Assembly (NCBI GenBank): GCA_913049785.1
Contig: CAJWXP010000014.1
Location: forward strand, 1-49,158
Direction of reading: 5' to 3'
From: an uncultured Dehalococcoidia bacterium
Lineage (GTDB): Bacteria; Chloroflexota; Dehalococcoidia; Lucifugimonadales; UBA1127
DNA: 49,158 bases
The position numbers were made by a program, and so were the translations under genes. Under the pieces are notes generated by a model. It was given only the letters and a program-made list of their open reading frames with translations, was not told the origin of the DNA and did no database searches. Below are positions 33,597-41,506 of this stretch, one piece after another. How positions within the stretch are numbered: position 1 is the first letter of the stretch; every line of letters starts with the position of its first letter.

Positions 33597-33914
33597 TTAG
33601 GCAGGCCCGACTAAGATGTCGTCGCCTTCCACACGAACCGAGTATAGTTGCAGGCCAAAGGACGCCGGCCCCTGTGTAGGCTTTCCCGTGGTCACGTCAA
33701 ACACACTGCCGTGGTACGGGCATTCCGCCTCGTTACCGTCCAGTGATCCTTTATCGTCAAGGATAGGAAGCTCCGCATGGGTACACGTATTGCCCACCGC
33801 AAAGTATTTGCCGTCCACGTTGCCCAGCAACACCCCATTTAGTGCCACCTCAACCTTGACCATCTCGCCTGGCTGCAGATCTCCCACTTTGAGAACCTTC
33901 TCAAAATCTGCCAT
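33597..33914 (-). CDS. Rieske [2Fe-2S] ferredoxin-like protein
   Basis: This 105-residue soluble protein is a stand-alone Rieske domain. Its cluster ligands are C44 and H46 (NTCTHAE) and C65 and H68 (ECPYHGS), followed by FDVTTGKPTQGPA. Such ferredoxins pass electrons from a reductase to the terminal Rieske oxygenase. It lies 30 bases after a paralogous ferredoxin and is likely co-transcribed with it. Since five oxygenase alpha subunits are in the window and no other ferredoxin is seen, it is a plausible donor for them, but this is inference. A GGGAGGA SD precedes the ATG. Confidence 0.92.
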   Translation of the reverse strand: MADFEKVLKVGDLQPGEMVKVEVALNGVLLGNVDGKYFAVGNTCTHAELPILDDKGSLDGNEAECPYHGSVFDVTTGKPTQGPASFGLQLYSVRVEGDDILVGPA

Positions 33915-33944
33915 GATTCCTCCCCTGAATGTTTTATTTCTCGA

Positions 33945-34265
33945 CTACCCGTCGACCTCCACCAACACGTTCTCTCCCTCAACGCGGATCGCATACTTCG
34001 GCAGGCATTCAGTGGCCAGGCCTCGCACTAGATCTCCTGTGGTCACGTCGAAGACACTGCCGTGGTGGGGGCATTTCACCTGGTTCTCATTCATGCTTCC
34101 CTTGTGCTCTGCAATGGGTCGATTGGAATGGGGACAGATGTTGCTCACCGCATAGAATTCACCGTTCACGTTCCCGATCAACATCTGGATAGAAGCGACT
34201 TCTACTCTGACCATTTCGCCGGGCTTGAGGTATTCCGCTTTGAGCGCCATTTTGAACTCAGACAT
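33945..34265 (-). CDS. Rieske [2Fe-2S] ferredoxin-like protein (paralogue)
   Basis: This 106-residue protein is a second Rieske ferredoxin. The ligands are C44 and H46 (NICPHSN) and C65 and H68 (KCPHHGS), with the same VFDVTTG after them. It aligns with its neighbour from end to end, so the pair is a tandem duplication. The ATG at 34265 was chosen over one 15 bases upstream because GGGGGG lies just before it. It comes after the alpha/beta hydrolase in a likely hydrolase-ferredoxin-ferredoxin operon. Confidence 0.9.
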   Translation of the reverse strand: MSEFKMALKAEYLKPGEMVRVEVASIQMLIGNVNGEFYAVSNICPHSNRPIAEHKGSMNENQVKCPHHGSVFDVTTGDLVRGLATECLPKYAIRVEGENVLVEVDG

Positions 34266-34304
34266 TGTTCCCCCCTGCATACCATTGGACAGATGGCATA
34301 CCCA

Positions 34305-35153
34305 TTACTTCAGAGATGCCAAGAAACCCAAGATTCGCTCCCGGACGGCGTCCGGCGTTTGCTGTTCAACGGCTACGTCCCAGTATTCACCCTCCGGCAG
34401 GCATTCTTCCAAGTACCGCGCCGCGGACGTGGCATGGGCGACGTCGTGGCCAGGGATGATGATCGCCGGAACCTTCAACGCCATCAGCTCTTCGGGCTCC
34501 GCACCCGGCGCGGTGTCACGGTCGTAGAGCGTTCGACCCGTCGCGGCGATGAGCCCTGCATACCGATCAGCATCCTGGGACGCGAAAGCCTTTGCAAACG
34601 AATCGTCGTTGTTGATCGCTGCTGCCCACGGCCCTGCTTCAGGGTTGGTCCAGAAGGTCTTTCCCTCTTTGGCCAGAGACACAACAGCGTCCAGTCCGTC
34701 CGATGCCAGAAACGCATGATGGGTATCGAACCGTTCAACGCCGCCGACGTGCCACTTAGGTCCGCCCACAGGCCAGTGCAGCACCAACCCCATCGTCGCT
34801 TCAGGATAGATGACGCCAAAGGCCGTTGCCACCGATACACCCATGCATCCGCCCATGATGAATGCTCGGTCATGGCCTAGATGCTCAAGGAGTCCTTTGG
34901 CCTGCTTGGCGTACCCTGGCCAGTTCAATCGCTCAACTCGACCACCCGATGCGCCAGCCTCGCGCCTATCGTAGGCGATGCAGGTGTAGTGCTTGGCGAG
35001 CGATTCCAACGGCTGCATGCCCTTCCACACGCCGGCCGTGGACCACTTCTCTATGGTTGAATCGAACCCGCCGGGGGCCATCATCAGGAGCGGCGGCCCG
35101 GAGCCGTACACCTCGTAGTTCGTCTCAATGCCATCTATGACCACTGTGGGCAT
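34305..35153 (-). CDS. Alpha/beta hydrolase with a cysteine in the nucleophile position
   Basis: This 282-residue alpha/beta-fold hydrolase has the oxyanion-side PLLMMAPGG motif, YDRREAGASGG as the strand 4 region, and a nucleophile elbow that reads GGCMG (C103) instead of the usual GxSxG. A late GHD motif could provide the histidine. A cysteine nucleophile is known in dienelactone hydrolases, which act in aromatic degradation, but the overall sequence looks more like the classic hydrolase branch. The ATG at 35153 has GGAGG 5 bases upstream. It heads the ferredoxin operon. A role in opening lactones or cleaving meta-cleavage products is inference. Confidence 0.85.
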   Translation of the reverse strand: MPTVVIDGIETNYEVYGSGPPLLMMAPGGFDSTIEKWSTAGVWKGMQPLESLAKHYTCIAYDRREAGASGGRVERLNWPGYAKQAKGLLEHLGHDRAFIMGGCMGVSVATAFGVIYPEATMGLVLHWPVGGPKWHVGGVERFDTHHAFLASDGLDAVVSLAKEGKTFWTNPEAGPWAAAINNDDSFAKAFASQDADRYAGLIAATGRTLYDRDTAPGAEPEELMALKVPAIIIPGHDVAHATSAARYLEECLPEGEYWDVAVEQQTPDAVRERILGFLASLK

Positions 35154-35287
35154 AGCATCCTCCAGAAGTTGCGCTAATGATGGAATCAGAGCACGCGGGC
35201 ATTGGAGTGTCAACCCACCGGCCATGACTGCAACGTCTCAGCATGATAGTCTATTGCCGCAAATCAACACCTGTTAGGAGAACGTAA

Positions 35288-35569
35288 ATGGCCATCTGGA
35301 TGAACGTATTCATCGAAGCAAAAGAGGGTAGAGGCAATGAGCTGGCGCAGAGCTACGCCGAACGCTGCCCAGACATCCGCAACGAGCCCGGCTGCAACCA
35401 GTTCGAGTTCTATCGGAGCATCGAGCGCCCTGACTTCTTCATCCTGCACGAGGAGTGGGCGGACGAGGCGGCTCTTGATGCCCATCGATTGCTGACCCAG
35501 CAACAGGGTGTGGATACCTCCCACCTGCGGAAGGGTACCCACCATCGCGAGTACATCAGCGTCAGCTAG
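35288..35569 (+). CDS. Antibiotic-biosynthesis-monooxygenase (ABM) domain protein
   Basis: This 93-residue protein has the ABM pattern: MAIWMNVFIEAKEGRGNELA, then a CPDIRNEPGCNQFEFYRS block and FFILHEEWADEAALDAHRLL. This is the YgiN-like branch, whose members can oxidise quinols or related aromatics without cofactor. TTAGGAG lies before the ATG. It is transcribed away from the ferredoxin operon and toward the second hydrolase, 33 bases away, so the pair probably forms a small operon. Confidence 0.87.
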   Translation: MAIWMNVFIEAKEGRGNELAQSYAERCPDIRNEPGCNQFEFYRSIERPDFFILHEEWADEAALDAHRLLTQQQGVDTSHLRKGTHHREYISVS

Positions 35570-35602
35570 TAACCTCTCATGTGAGGAGCAGTTGTAGATA
35601 CG

Positions 35603-36520
35603 ATGTTGGTACAACGCTTGCGACGATGGCGTATCCCACTGGCAGCGGCGGTTGTCGTCATGTCGCTCCTGTACGGTGGTGTGTCCGTGTTCCTTGCCAA
35701 CAGCGTGACCAAAGCAGACCGTGATCCCTTTGATGAGACCCCAACGGAATACGGTTTGTCCTTCGAGGACGTGGAGTTCACCACTAGGCACAGCGATATA
35801 ACGCTGAAGGGCTGGCTCATCCCGACCACAGAGGACGCGCCCACCATTATCTTCGTCCACGGCCTTGGAAGCACCCGCGCCGGCGATAACGCAGTGGGCC
35901 TGGCAACTCGATTGTGGGCTGCAGGGTTCAACACGCTCCTGTTCGACCTGCGAGGCCACGGGACATCGGGCGACGGCAAGGTCTCCGGCGGGTACTTTGA
36001 GCAGTACGACCTGAAGGGCGCTTATGATTTCCTTGTCGGGCGAGGCGCGCCGTCAGAGCGCATCGGCGTCATAGGGTTCTCGATGGGCGCTGCTACGTCG
36101 GTGCTCGGCGTTTCCAGTGAGTCGGGCATCCGGGCGTTGGTTGTAGACAGCCCCTTCGCCAACGCATCCGATCTCATCGCCCAGGAGGTCGCCCGCAAGA
36201 CGCCTGTGCCCAAGTGGCTGGTGCCGCTCTTCGGGCCGGGGACGAAGTTCGCGACAGACGTGCTACATGGCATCAAGCTCGGCGACCTCGATCCTGAGTC
36301 GGCGGTGGCTGTCATCGACTACCCCATCCTGCTGATCCACGGCATGGAGGACACGCGCATCCCGGTGGAGCAGGGGATCAGAGTCCATGCGGCATCGCAC
36401 CAGAACAGCAGCTTGTGGCTTGTGCCGGGCACCGACCATGTTGACGCGTTCCTGAACTTCCCTGACGAGTACACGGAACGCGTCATCGCCTACTTCCGGG
36501 GGCGGCTAGGCGTTCAATAG
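35603..36520 (+). CDS. Membrane-anchored alpha/beta hydrolase
   Basis: This 305-residue protein starts with a positively charged stretch and a single hydrophobic segment (about residues 12-33), so it is probably anchored in the membrane with the enzyme outside. The hydrolase domain has the oxyanion motif FVHGLGSTRAGD, FDLRGHGTSGD, the nucleophile elbow GFSMGAA with S160, a late HGMEDTRIP with the acidic residue and GTDHVDAF with the histidine. This is the YfhR/Bem46-like group, which includes esterases. The substrate is unknown. Confidence 0.87.
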   Translation: MLVQRLRRWRIPLAAAVVVMSLLYGGVSVFLANSVTKADRDPFDETPTEYGLSFEDVEFTTRHSDITLKGWLIPTTEDAPTIIFVHGLGSTRAGDNAVGLATRLWAAGFNTLLFDLRGHGTSGDGKVSGGYFEQYDLKGAYDFLVGRGAPSERIGVIGFSMGAATSVLGVSSESGIRALVVDSPFANASDLIAQEVARKTPVPKWLVPLFGPGTKFATDVLHGIKLGDLDPESAVAVIDYPILLIHGMEDTRIPVEQGIRVHAASHQNSSLWLVPGTDHVDAFLNFPDEYTERVIAYFRGRLGVQ

Positions 36521-36528
36521 TCTCTGTT

Positions 36529-36568
36529 AGGTAACCGCAGGCAACTTGGGTTGAGGGCTCGCCCTCGC
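36529..36568. repeat. Hairpin repeat, copy 4
   Basis: AGGTAACCGCAGGCAACTTG is followed by GAGGGC-TC-GCCCTC (36553-36566). It lies just after the stop of the plus-strand hydrolase. It has the same GGTAACCGCAGG box as copies 1 and 5. Confidence 0.6.
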
Positions 36569-36650
36569 GTCTCTCACGGGAATCAGCGATAATGTTCCTA
36601 CGTAAACAACAGACGATAACGAAAGGCCCTCATGGCAAAGGTAGGTCGAC

Positions 36651-37829
36651 GTGGAAGAGGTTTTTATCCTCGGCGCAGCCCGGACTCCTCTCGGAAAGCT
36701 CTCCGGCTCGCTAAGTTCGGTCCCAGCACCGACGCTGGGGGCGATAGCGATAAAGGGAGCGCTGGAACGAGCAGGAGTAAGCCCGGAGCAGGTGGACTAC
36801 ACCCTGATGGGCAACGTGCTCCAGGCAGGCGTAGGGCAGGCCCCGGCCCGGCAGGCAGCGATAAACGCGGGGATCCCCGTGACCGCTTCGGCAATGACCG
36901 TGAACAAGGTGTGCGCCAGCGGCCTGACCGCTTCGGTGCTGGGCGCAGGGATGATCCGGCTGGGAGACGCGGAGATAGTGGTGGCCGGGGGCATGGAGAA
37001 CATGAGTCTGGCTCCGCACCTGCTCAAAGGCAGTCGCAACGGCGTCCCTCTGGGCAACTGGGAGATGGCGGACAGCATGGTGCAGGACGGCCTGTGGTGC
37101 ACCCTGGCGGGTCAGGATATGGCGTCGGCAGCGGAGGCGATAGGGGACAAACACGGGGTGACGAGGCAGCAGCAGGACGCCTTCGCCCTCCGGAGTCACC
37201 AACGAGCGGTGGCGGCAGTGATGGAAGGATCGTTCCGGGACGAGATCGTCCCCGTCACGGTGGAAACACGCCGCAGTTCGATACTCGTAGAGAACGACGA
37301 GGGCCCTCGGGCAGAAACGTCGCTAGAGGCCCTAAGCAACCTAACGCCAGCCTTCTCCCAGGGGAGATCCGTGACAGCGGGGAACGCCTCGCAGATCAGC
37401 GACGGAGCGGCGGCGGTGATATTGGCAGGAACATCTACGGTGGAACGCCTAGGTCTAAACCCAATAGCAAAAATAAGCGGGTACTCGCACGCGGGGGTGG
37501 ATCCGGCGTGGCTTTTCGAGGGACCGGTAGCGGCAACCCGCGCTCTCGAAGCGAAAACAGGCCTCAAGCTGGCGGATTTCGATCTGGTGGAGACCAACGA
37601 GGCGTTCGCGGCCCAGGCCCTGGCCAACGGAGTGGCCCTGGAGTACGACTGGGACAGGGTGAACATCCACGGGGGAGCGGTGGCGCTGGGGCACCCCCTG
37701 GGGGCCAGCGGAGCGAGAATCCTGGTGACGCTGCTCCACGCCCTGAGGCAAAAGGGAGGCCGGCGCGGTCTGGCGACGATATGCCACGGCGGGGGCGGGG
37801 GAGTAGCCCTAAGCGTTGAACTTGTCTGA
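36651..37829 (+). CDS. Acetyl-CoA acetyltransferase (thiolase)
   Basis: This 392-residue thiolase condenses or cleaves acyl-CoA units. The three catalytic positions are clear: C88 (NKVCASGL), H348 (ALGHPLGASGARIL) and C378 (ATICHGGGGG). The start is a GTG at 36651, with AAGGTAGG upstream; an in-frame TAG at 36642 rules out a longer start. Codon choice differs from its neighbours: ATA for isoleucine, CTA for leucine and GGG for glycine are frequent. This suggests acquisition from another genome. A role in beta-ketoadipyl- or acetoacetyl-CoA turnover, together with the acetoacetyl-CoA synthetase, is likely. Confidence 0.93.
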   Translation: MEEVFILGAARTPLGKLSGSLSSVPAPTLGAIAIKGALERAGVSPEQVDYTLMGNVLQAGVGQAPARQAAINAGIPVTASAMTVNKVCASGLTASVLGAGMIRLGDAEIVVAGGMENMSLAPHLLKGSRNGVPLGNWEMADSMVQDGLWCTLAGQDMASAAEAIGDKHGVTRQQQDAFALRSHQRAVAAVMEGSFRDEIVPVTVETRRSSILVENDEGPRAETSLEALSNLTPAFSQGRSVTAGNASQISDGAAAVILAGTSTVERLGLNPIAKISGYSHAGVDPAWLFEGPVAATRALEAKTGLKLADFDLVETNEAFAAQALANGVALEYDWDRVNIHGGAVALGHPLGASGARILVTLLHALRQKGGRRGLATICHGGGGGVALSVELV

Positions 37830-37884
37830 GCAGGGCGAGTCTCTAGCTACCTGACGGGGTAACAAGCACGAAAACTACAATTGT

Positions 37885-38612
37885 TTAGGGATTCTTTGGT
37901 TCGACCTCTAAACACTTCCGGTCTCCTATATCAGGAGCTAGTAGTGGATTAGCTTGTGTGGCAATCCTACCCCAGGCGCGGCGGTCATCAAACGCACCTT
38001 CAAACGCCAAAAATCCCTGCCAAGGTTCTGCCGCATTGGCATGTACGCAAAACCATAACCATTGACCTTCTATGAGGTGTAGGGTTTCTGAATACATGCC
38101 ATCTTGCCCACCAACCGTATCCGGGCTTGATTCGAAGTAAGAGCGCCCCCAAACCATCCCTTCGGTTGAGTAGATGATGTCTCTTAAACTTTCTATGTGG
38201 ACGACGTCTGGGTCAGCATCTTTGAAACGCCAAAACCTGAATTGATGCCTATTTACTAAGCGAAAGTTGATTTGCTCTAAGTCGGTGGCCCCCCGTGCTT
38301 TGATTCTGATTATCGTTTCACTTTGGCCCATCGGAATGTCTAGTGATTTTCGGGTATCTCTTGGCCCACGCATAAATCCGCCTTGAGACTTTCTAAAATC
38401 ATATGAATCCTGGGACTCTCTATGGTGAAGGGATACCACCGTCGCCATTGGCGTAGCATCCACCCCCCAATAGCGCCAGCCACCAATAGGGCGATGCCTA
38501 TGGCTTCACCTAGAGTTATAGTAGTTTCGAAGAATCCGGAGGATTCCGACATCAGTAGTAAAACACCTATAATAAAAATCTAAATCTTGCTAGCACGTGC
38601 TAAATTTACCAT
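37885..38612 (-). pseudogene. Broken gene for a membrane-anchored protein of unknown family
   Basis: On the minus strand an ATG at 38612, with GAGGAGG 8 bases upstream, reads MVNLARASKI and meets a TAG (38580-38582). The same frame continues after the stop as IFIIGVLLLMSESS, then a membrane helix IGIALLVAGAIGGWML and RQWRRW (frame 38340-38552). From about 38460 another frame takes over and encodes 192 residues, including ETIIRIKARGATDLEQINFR, and remains open to 37885. The simplest reading is a single gene, with an N-terminal membrane anchor and a soluble domain, broken by one nonsense codon and one frameshift. Alternatively these are two overlapping genes. The stretch is AT-richer than its neighbours. 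I do not recognise the family. Confidence 0.5.
38591..38602. promoter_or_regulatory. 12-bp perfect palindrome
   Basis: TAGCACGTGCTA is a perfect palindrome. It lies in the divergent region between the broken membrane-protein gene and the aminotransferase, within the first codons of the former. It could be an operator; this is unproven. Confidence 0.35.
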
Positions 38613-38681
38613 TTTGCATACCTCCTCGTGTAGTAGACAAGCCACGTATTTTTACGGGTATAGAAATCCAAAGGAACACAG

Positions 38682-39848
38682 ATGAACGTCGCTGAACGGA
38701 TGTCGCTGCTGGGTACGGAGTCGGCCTTTGAGATGCTTGCCAGGGCCAAGGCGCTGGAGGCCCAGGGTAAGGACATCATCCACCTTGAGATAGGTGAACC
38801 AGACTTCGAGACACCACAGCACATCAAGGACGCGGCAATCAAGGCCCTTCAGGGCGGCTACACCCACTACGTCCCAACACCCGGCATACCGGAGGTGCGG
38901 CAGGCTGTGGCTCGCAACGTGGGGGAGCGTCGCGGCATGGACGTGGACTGGAACCGCGTCATCATCACCCCCGGCGCAAAGCCCATCATGTTCTTCACAC
39001 TACTTGCTCTTGCCGAACCGGGAGCGGAAGTGATCTATCCCGACCCCGGCTTTCCGATTTACGAGTCGATGGTCAACTTCTGCGGCGCAAAAGCCGTCCC
39101 CATGCCATTGCGAGGCGAGTCCGACTACCATCCCGACCTCGATGAGTTCGCCACGCTGGTGAACAAGAACACGCGACTTGTCATCCTCAACTCGCCCCAC
39201 AACCCATGCGGCTCTGTGCTGTCACCGGCGGAGATTGAGCGCATCGCAGCCATCGTGCGAGAGCAGTCGGACGCCTACATCCTGGCCGACGAGGTATACA
39301 AGGACCTGCTGTACACGGGCGAGCACGTCAGTATCGCCACAATGCCAGGCATGGCGGACCGCACCATCATCCTGGACGGGCTGTCCAAGAGCTACGCCAT
39401 GACCGGTTGGCGGTTGGGCTACGGTGTGTTTCCCGAGCCGCTGGTGGAGCACATCACCAAGCTGGCCGTGAACAGCGTCTCCTGCGCCAACGCCTTCTCG
39501 CAGATGGCAATGATCGCCGCGCTGGAAGGGCCGCAGGACAGCGTCAGCGCAATGCGTGAGGAGTTCATGAAGCGTCGCGATGTGGTCGTGGAAGGGCTTC
39601 GCAGCATCCCCGGCGTCACCTGTCCCATGCCGGATGGGGCGTTCTACACCTTCCCCAGCATCAAGGGCACGGGCCTGACCAGCATGGAGTTCGAAGCCAA
39701 GGCGCTTCAAGAGGCGGGTGTGGCTGTCCTGTCCGGCAGCGCGTTCGGCGGCTACGGCGATGGCTACGTGCGGTTGTCCTACGCCAACTCTGTGGAGAAC
39801 CTCCAGAAGGCCATCGAGCGACTTCGAGGGATGGTTCAGGGGCTGTAA
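38682..39848 (+). CDS. Class I/II PLP-dependent aminotransferase
   Basis: This 388-residue enzyme has the fold-type I aminotransferase layout: HLEIGEPDFETPQHI near the N-terminus, HYVPTPGIPEVRQAVA, NSPHNPCGSVLSP, ADEVYKDLLY and the PLP lysine K236 in GLSKSYAMTGWRLGY. Overall it looks like an aspartate aminotransferase-type enzyme (AspC/AAT-I subfamily). AAAGGA precedes the ATG. A decayed copy of the 3' end of a relative lies at 41303-41459, on the far side of the next gene. Confidence 0.92.
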   Translation: MNVAERMSLLGTESAFEMLARAKALEAQGKDIIHLEIGEPDFETPQHIKDAAIKALQGGYTHYVPTPGIPEVRQAVARNVGERRGMDVDWNRVIITPGAKPIMFFTLLALAEPGAEVIYPDPGFPIYESMVNFCGAKAVPMPLRGESDYHPDLDEFATLVNKNTRLVILNSPHNPCGSVLSPAEIERIAAIVREQSDAYILADEVYKDLLYTGEHVSIATMPGMADRTIILDGLSKSYAMTGWRLGYGVFPEPLVEHITKLAVNSVSCANAFSQMAMIAALEGPQDSVSAMREEFMKRRDVVVEGLRSIPGVTCPMPDGAFYTFPSIKGTGLTSMEFEAKALQEAGVAVLSGSAFGGYGDGYVRLSYANSVENLQKAIERLRGMVQGL

Positions 39849-39855
39849 CGCGGTC

Positions 39856-39870
39856 TGTCATTCTGACAGA
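39856..39870. repeat. TGTCATTCTGA-containing hairpin after the aminotransferase
   Basis: CTGTCA-TTC-TGACAG (39855-39869) is a perfect small hairpin just after the stop codon. It includes the TGTCATTCTGA end of the dispersed repeat family at 22179-22278. It may serve as the transcript end. Confidence 0.45.
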
Positions 39871-39904
39871 GGCCGTCCCATAGGATCTCCATACCACGAT
39901 AGCA

Positions 39905-39925
39905 TTGATCTTTGATCTTTGATCC
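39905..39925. repeat. Three tandem 7-bp repeats upstream of a Rieske promoter
   Basis: TTGATCT, TTGATCT and TTGATCC follow one another at 39905-39925, about 25 bases before the -35 box of the next gene. This spacing would suit an activator site, but a chance simple repeat is equally possible. Confidence 0.5.
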
Positions 39926-39950
39926 TGCTCCGCAACGCATGACTGCAAGA

Positions 39951-39979
39951 TTGTACGGCCGGTAAAACGGATGTATACT
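39951..39979 (+). promoter_or_regulatory. Promoter of the Rieske oxygenase at 40033
   Basis: TTGTAC at 39951-39956 and TATACT at 39974-39979 are separated by 17 bases. Both are close to the sigma70 consensus, and the leader to the ATG at 40033 would be about 47 bases. Confidence 0.55.
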
Positions 39980-40032
39980 CCGCCTAACGCGCTCTTGGCG
40001 GGCGCACCAACTTGATGTGGATGGGAGGAAAC

Positions 40033-41289
40033 ATGCTGACCAGGGAAGAAAACGAGTTGATGAGTCGCACGGATAAAGGCACTCCTATGGGGGAGTTTTG
40101 CCGGAGATTCTGGACACCGGTGTTGTTATCAGAGGAGTTGCCGGAACCTGATTGTGCACCAGTGCAGACCAAGATCTACGGCGAGGAACTGGTGGCATTC
40201 CGCACAACCAGCGGGAAAGTTGGTCTGCTTAAAGAGTTCTGTCCTCATCGTCACGCCAGCCTCTTCTACGGTCGAAACGAGGAAGAGGGCCTCCGGTGTG
40301 CATACCATGGCTGGAAGTTTGACACTGAAGGCCAGTGTGTAGACATGATGTCCGAGCCTGCTGAAAGCAACTTCGCGAACAAGGTAACCACCACTGCCTA
40401 TCCAACCCAAGAGGGAGCAGGGTTCATTTGGGCGTATATGGGTCCTCCGGAGCTACAGCCTCCCATGCCTGAACTGGAGTACCTGCACGTGCCAGAGAAC
40501 CAGCGCCAGACCAATAAAGTCTTCTATGAATCTAATTTTGTGCAGGTTATCGAAGGAGAGATTGACACTGTCCACGCCTCAATTTTGCACAGCCGGTTGG
40601 ACTCGCTGGAAAACTCAGGTTCCGCTGCCACACTCGCGGGACGATATTCCTTCCGCGACAGAGCCGCCCGATTCCATGTTGAGGACACTGATGGAGGTAT
40701 TCTCATTGGCGCGAACCGGAACGCCGAAGAGGACTCCTACTACTGGCGAATCTCCAGGTGGCTCTTTCCCTGGGTCACTATGATCCCTCGTGAACCCAAG
40801 GGCCCGTGTCGATCCGGCCTCATCGTTCCTGTTGACGATGAAAACTGCTGGTTTTTCCTTGTGCGATGGGACCCCTACAAACCTTTGGAAGGACCCTATA
40901 ACGAGGCGCCGCGAGACGGGATGGTTCCCGGGACATGGCTTGGAATGGCCAACAAGACTAATCACTATCTTATAGACCGAGAGGCGCAGCGGACTGAGTC
41001 CTTTAGTGGGATCCCTAATAGTATGGGAAGAGCTCAAGATGCAGCGATGACTGATAGCATGGGTGCAATTGTGGATAGGACTGAGGAACATTTGGGCACC
41101 ACAGACGCTGCGATTATCAGGATGCGCCGCCGCCTGATTCAGGGTGCGCGTGACCTTCAGGAGGGGATTGAGCCCTACGCAGCCTCTCACCCAGAAGTAT
41201 TCAAAGTACGTTCTGGGGGAGCTCTCTTGCCCAGGAACATACACTTCACTGATGACGCTGACGTGTTGGCTGACATCACGGTCAAATAG
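40033..41289 (+). CDS. Rieske-type aromatic ring-hydroxylating oxygenase, alpha subunit
   Basis: This 418-residue oxygenase has the [2Fe-2S] ligands C70, H72, C89 and H92 (CPHRHA...CAYHGWKFD) and the iron ligands D178, H181 and H186 in EGEIDTVHASILH. It shares the N-terminal GTPMGE(F/L)xRRFW signature of the group but is more divergent than the pair at 23-26 kb. The start was set at the ATG at 40033 because GGGAGG lies 5 bases upstream. The gene has its own promoter and is flanked on the left by an intact aminotransferase gene and on the right by a decayed copy of an aminotransferase 3' end. It therefore looks inserted or part of a duplication. Its codon use seems AT-richer than that of its neighbours. 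Confidence 0.92.
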   Translation: MLTREENELMSRTDKGTPMGEFCRRFWTPVLLSEELPEPDCAPVQTKIYGEELVAFRTTSGKVGLLKEFCPHRHASLFYGRNEEEGLRCAYHGWKFDTEGQCVDMMSEPAESNFANKVTTTAYPTQEGAGFIWAYMGPPELQPPMPELEYLHVPENQRQTNKVFYESNFVQVIEGEIDTVHASILHSRLDSLENSGSAATLAGRYSFRDRAARFHVEDTDGGILIGANRNAEEDSYYWRISRWLFPWVTMIPREPKGPCRSGLIVPVDDENCWFFLVRWDPYKPLEGPYNEAPRDGMVPGTWLGMANKTNHYLIDREAQRTESFSGIPNSMGRAQDAAMTDSMGAIVDRTEEHLGTTDAAIIRMRRRLIQGARDLQEGIEPYAASHPEVFKVRSGGALLPRNIHFTDDADVLADITVK

Positions 41290-41302
41290 GTCTTTCCGCT
41301 TA

Positions 41303-41475
41303 GTGAAGGCGAAGGCGCTTCCTGTAGCAGGCGTGGCAGTGCTGTCAGAAAGCGCCTTCGGGGGTCACGCGATTGTTGCTGCGCTTGTTCTGCGCCAACT
41401 CCGTGGAGAACCTCCAGGAAGCCATAGGCCGACTGCGAACGATGGTTCAGAGTTTGTAGCGCGGTCTATCCTGAG
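41303..41475 (+). pseudogene. Decayed 3' end of an aminotransferase gene
   Basis: The frame at 41303 reads KAKALPVAGVAVLSESAFGG, matching AKALQEAGVAVLSGSAFGG of the aminotransferase at 38682-39848. After a frameshift it continues ANSVENLQEAIGRLRTMVQS and a final L before the stop, matching the C-terminus of that enzyme. The resemblance carries on past the stop into the CGCGGTCT sequence found after the intact gene. The rest of the gene is absent. It is a remnant of a second, diverged copy and forms a direct repeat with 39680-39860 around the Rieske gene. Confidence 0.85.
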
Positions 41476-41506
41476 CCTATTGACGAAAAGGATGGGCACT
41501 ACGCTT

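Noticed and set aside
36632-37819. 395-codon open frame overlapping the thiolase, with an SD-like GAAAGG before its ATG
   Set aside because: The translation is a low-complexity Gly/Arg/Pro/Ser sequence typical of an alternative frame in a GGG- and CGG-rich gene. The other frame encodes a thiolase with all catalytic residues.
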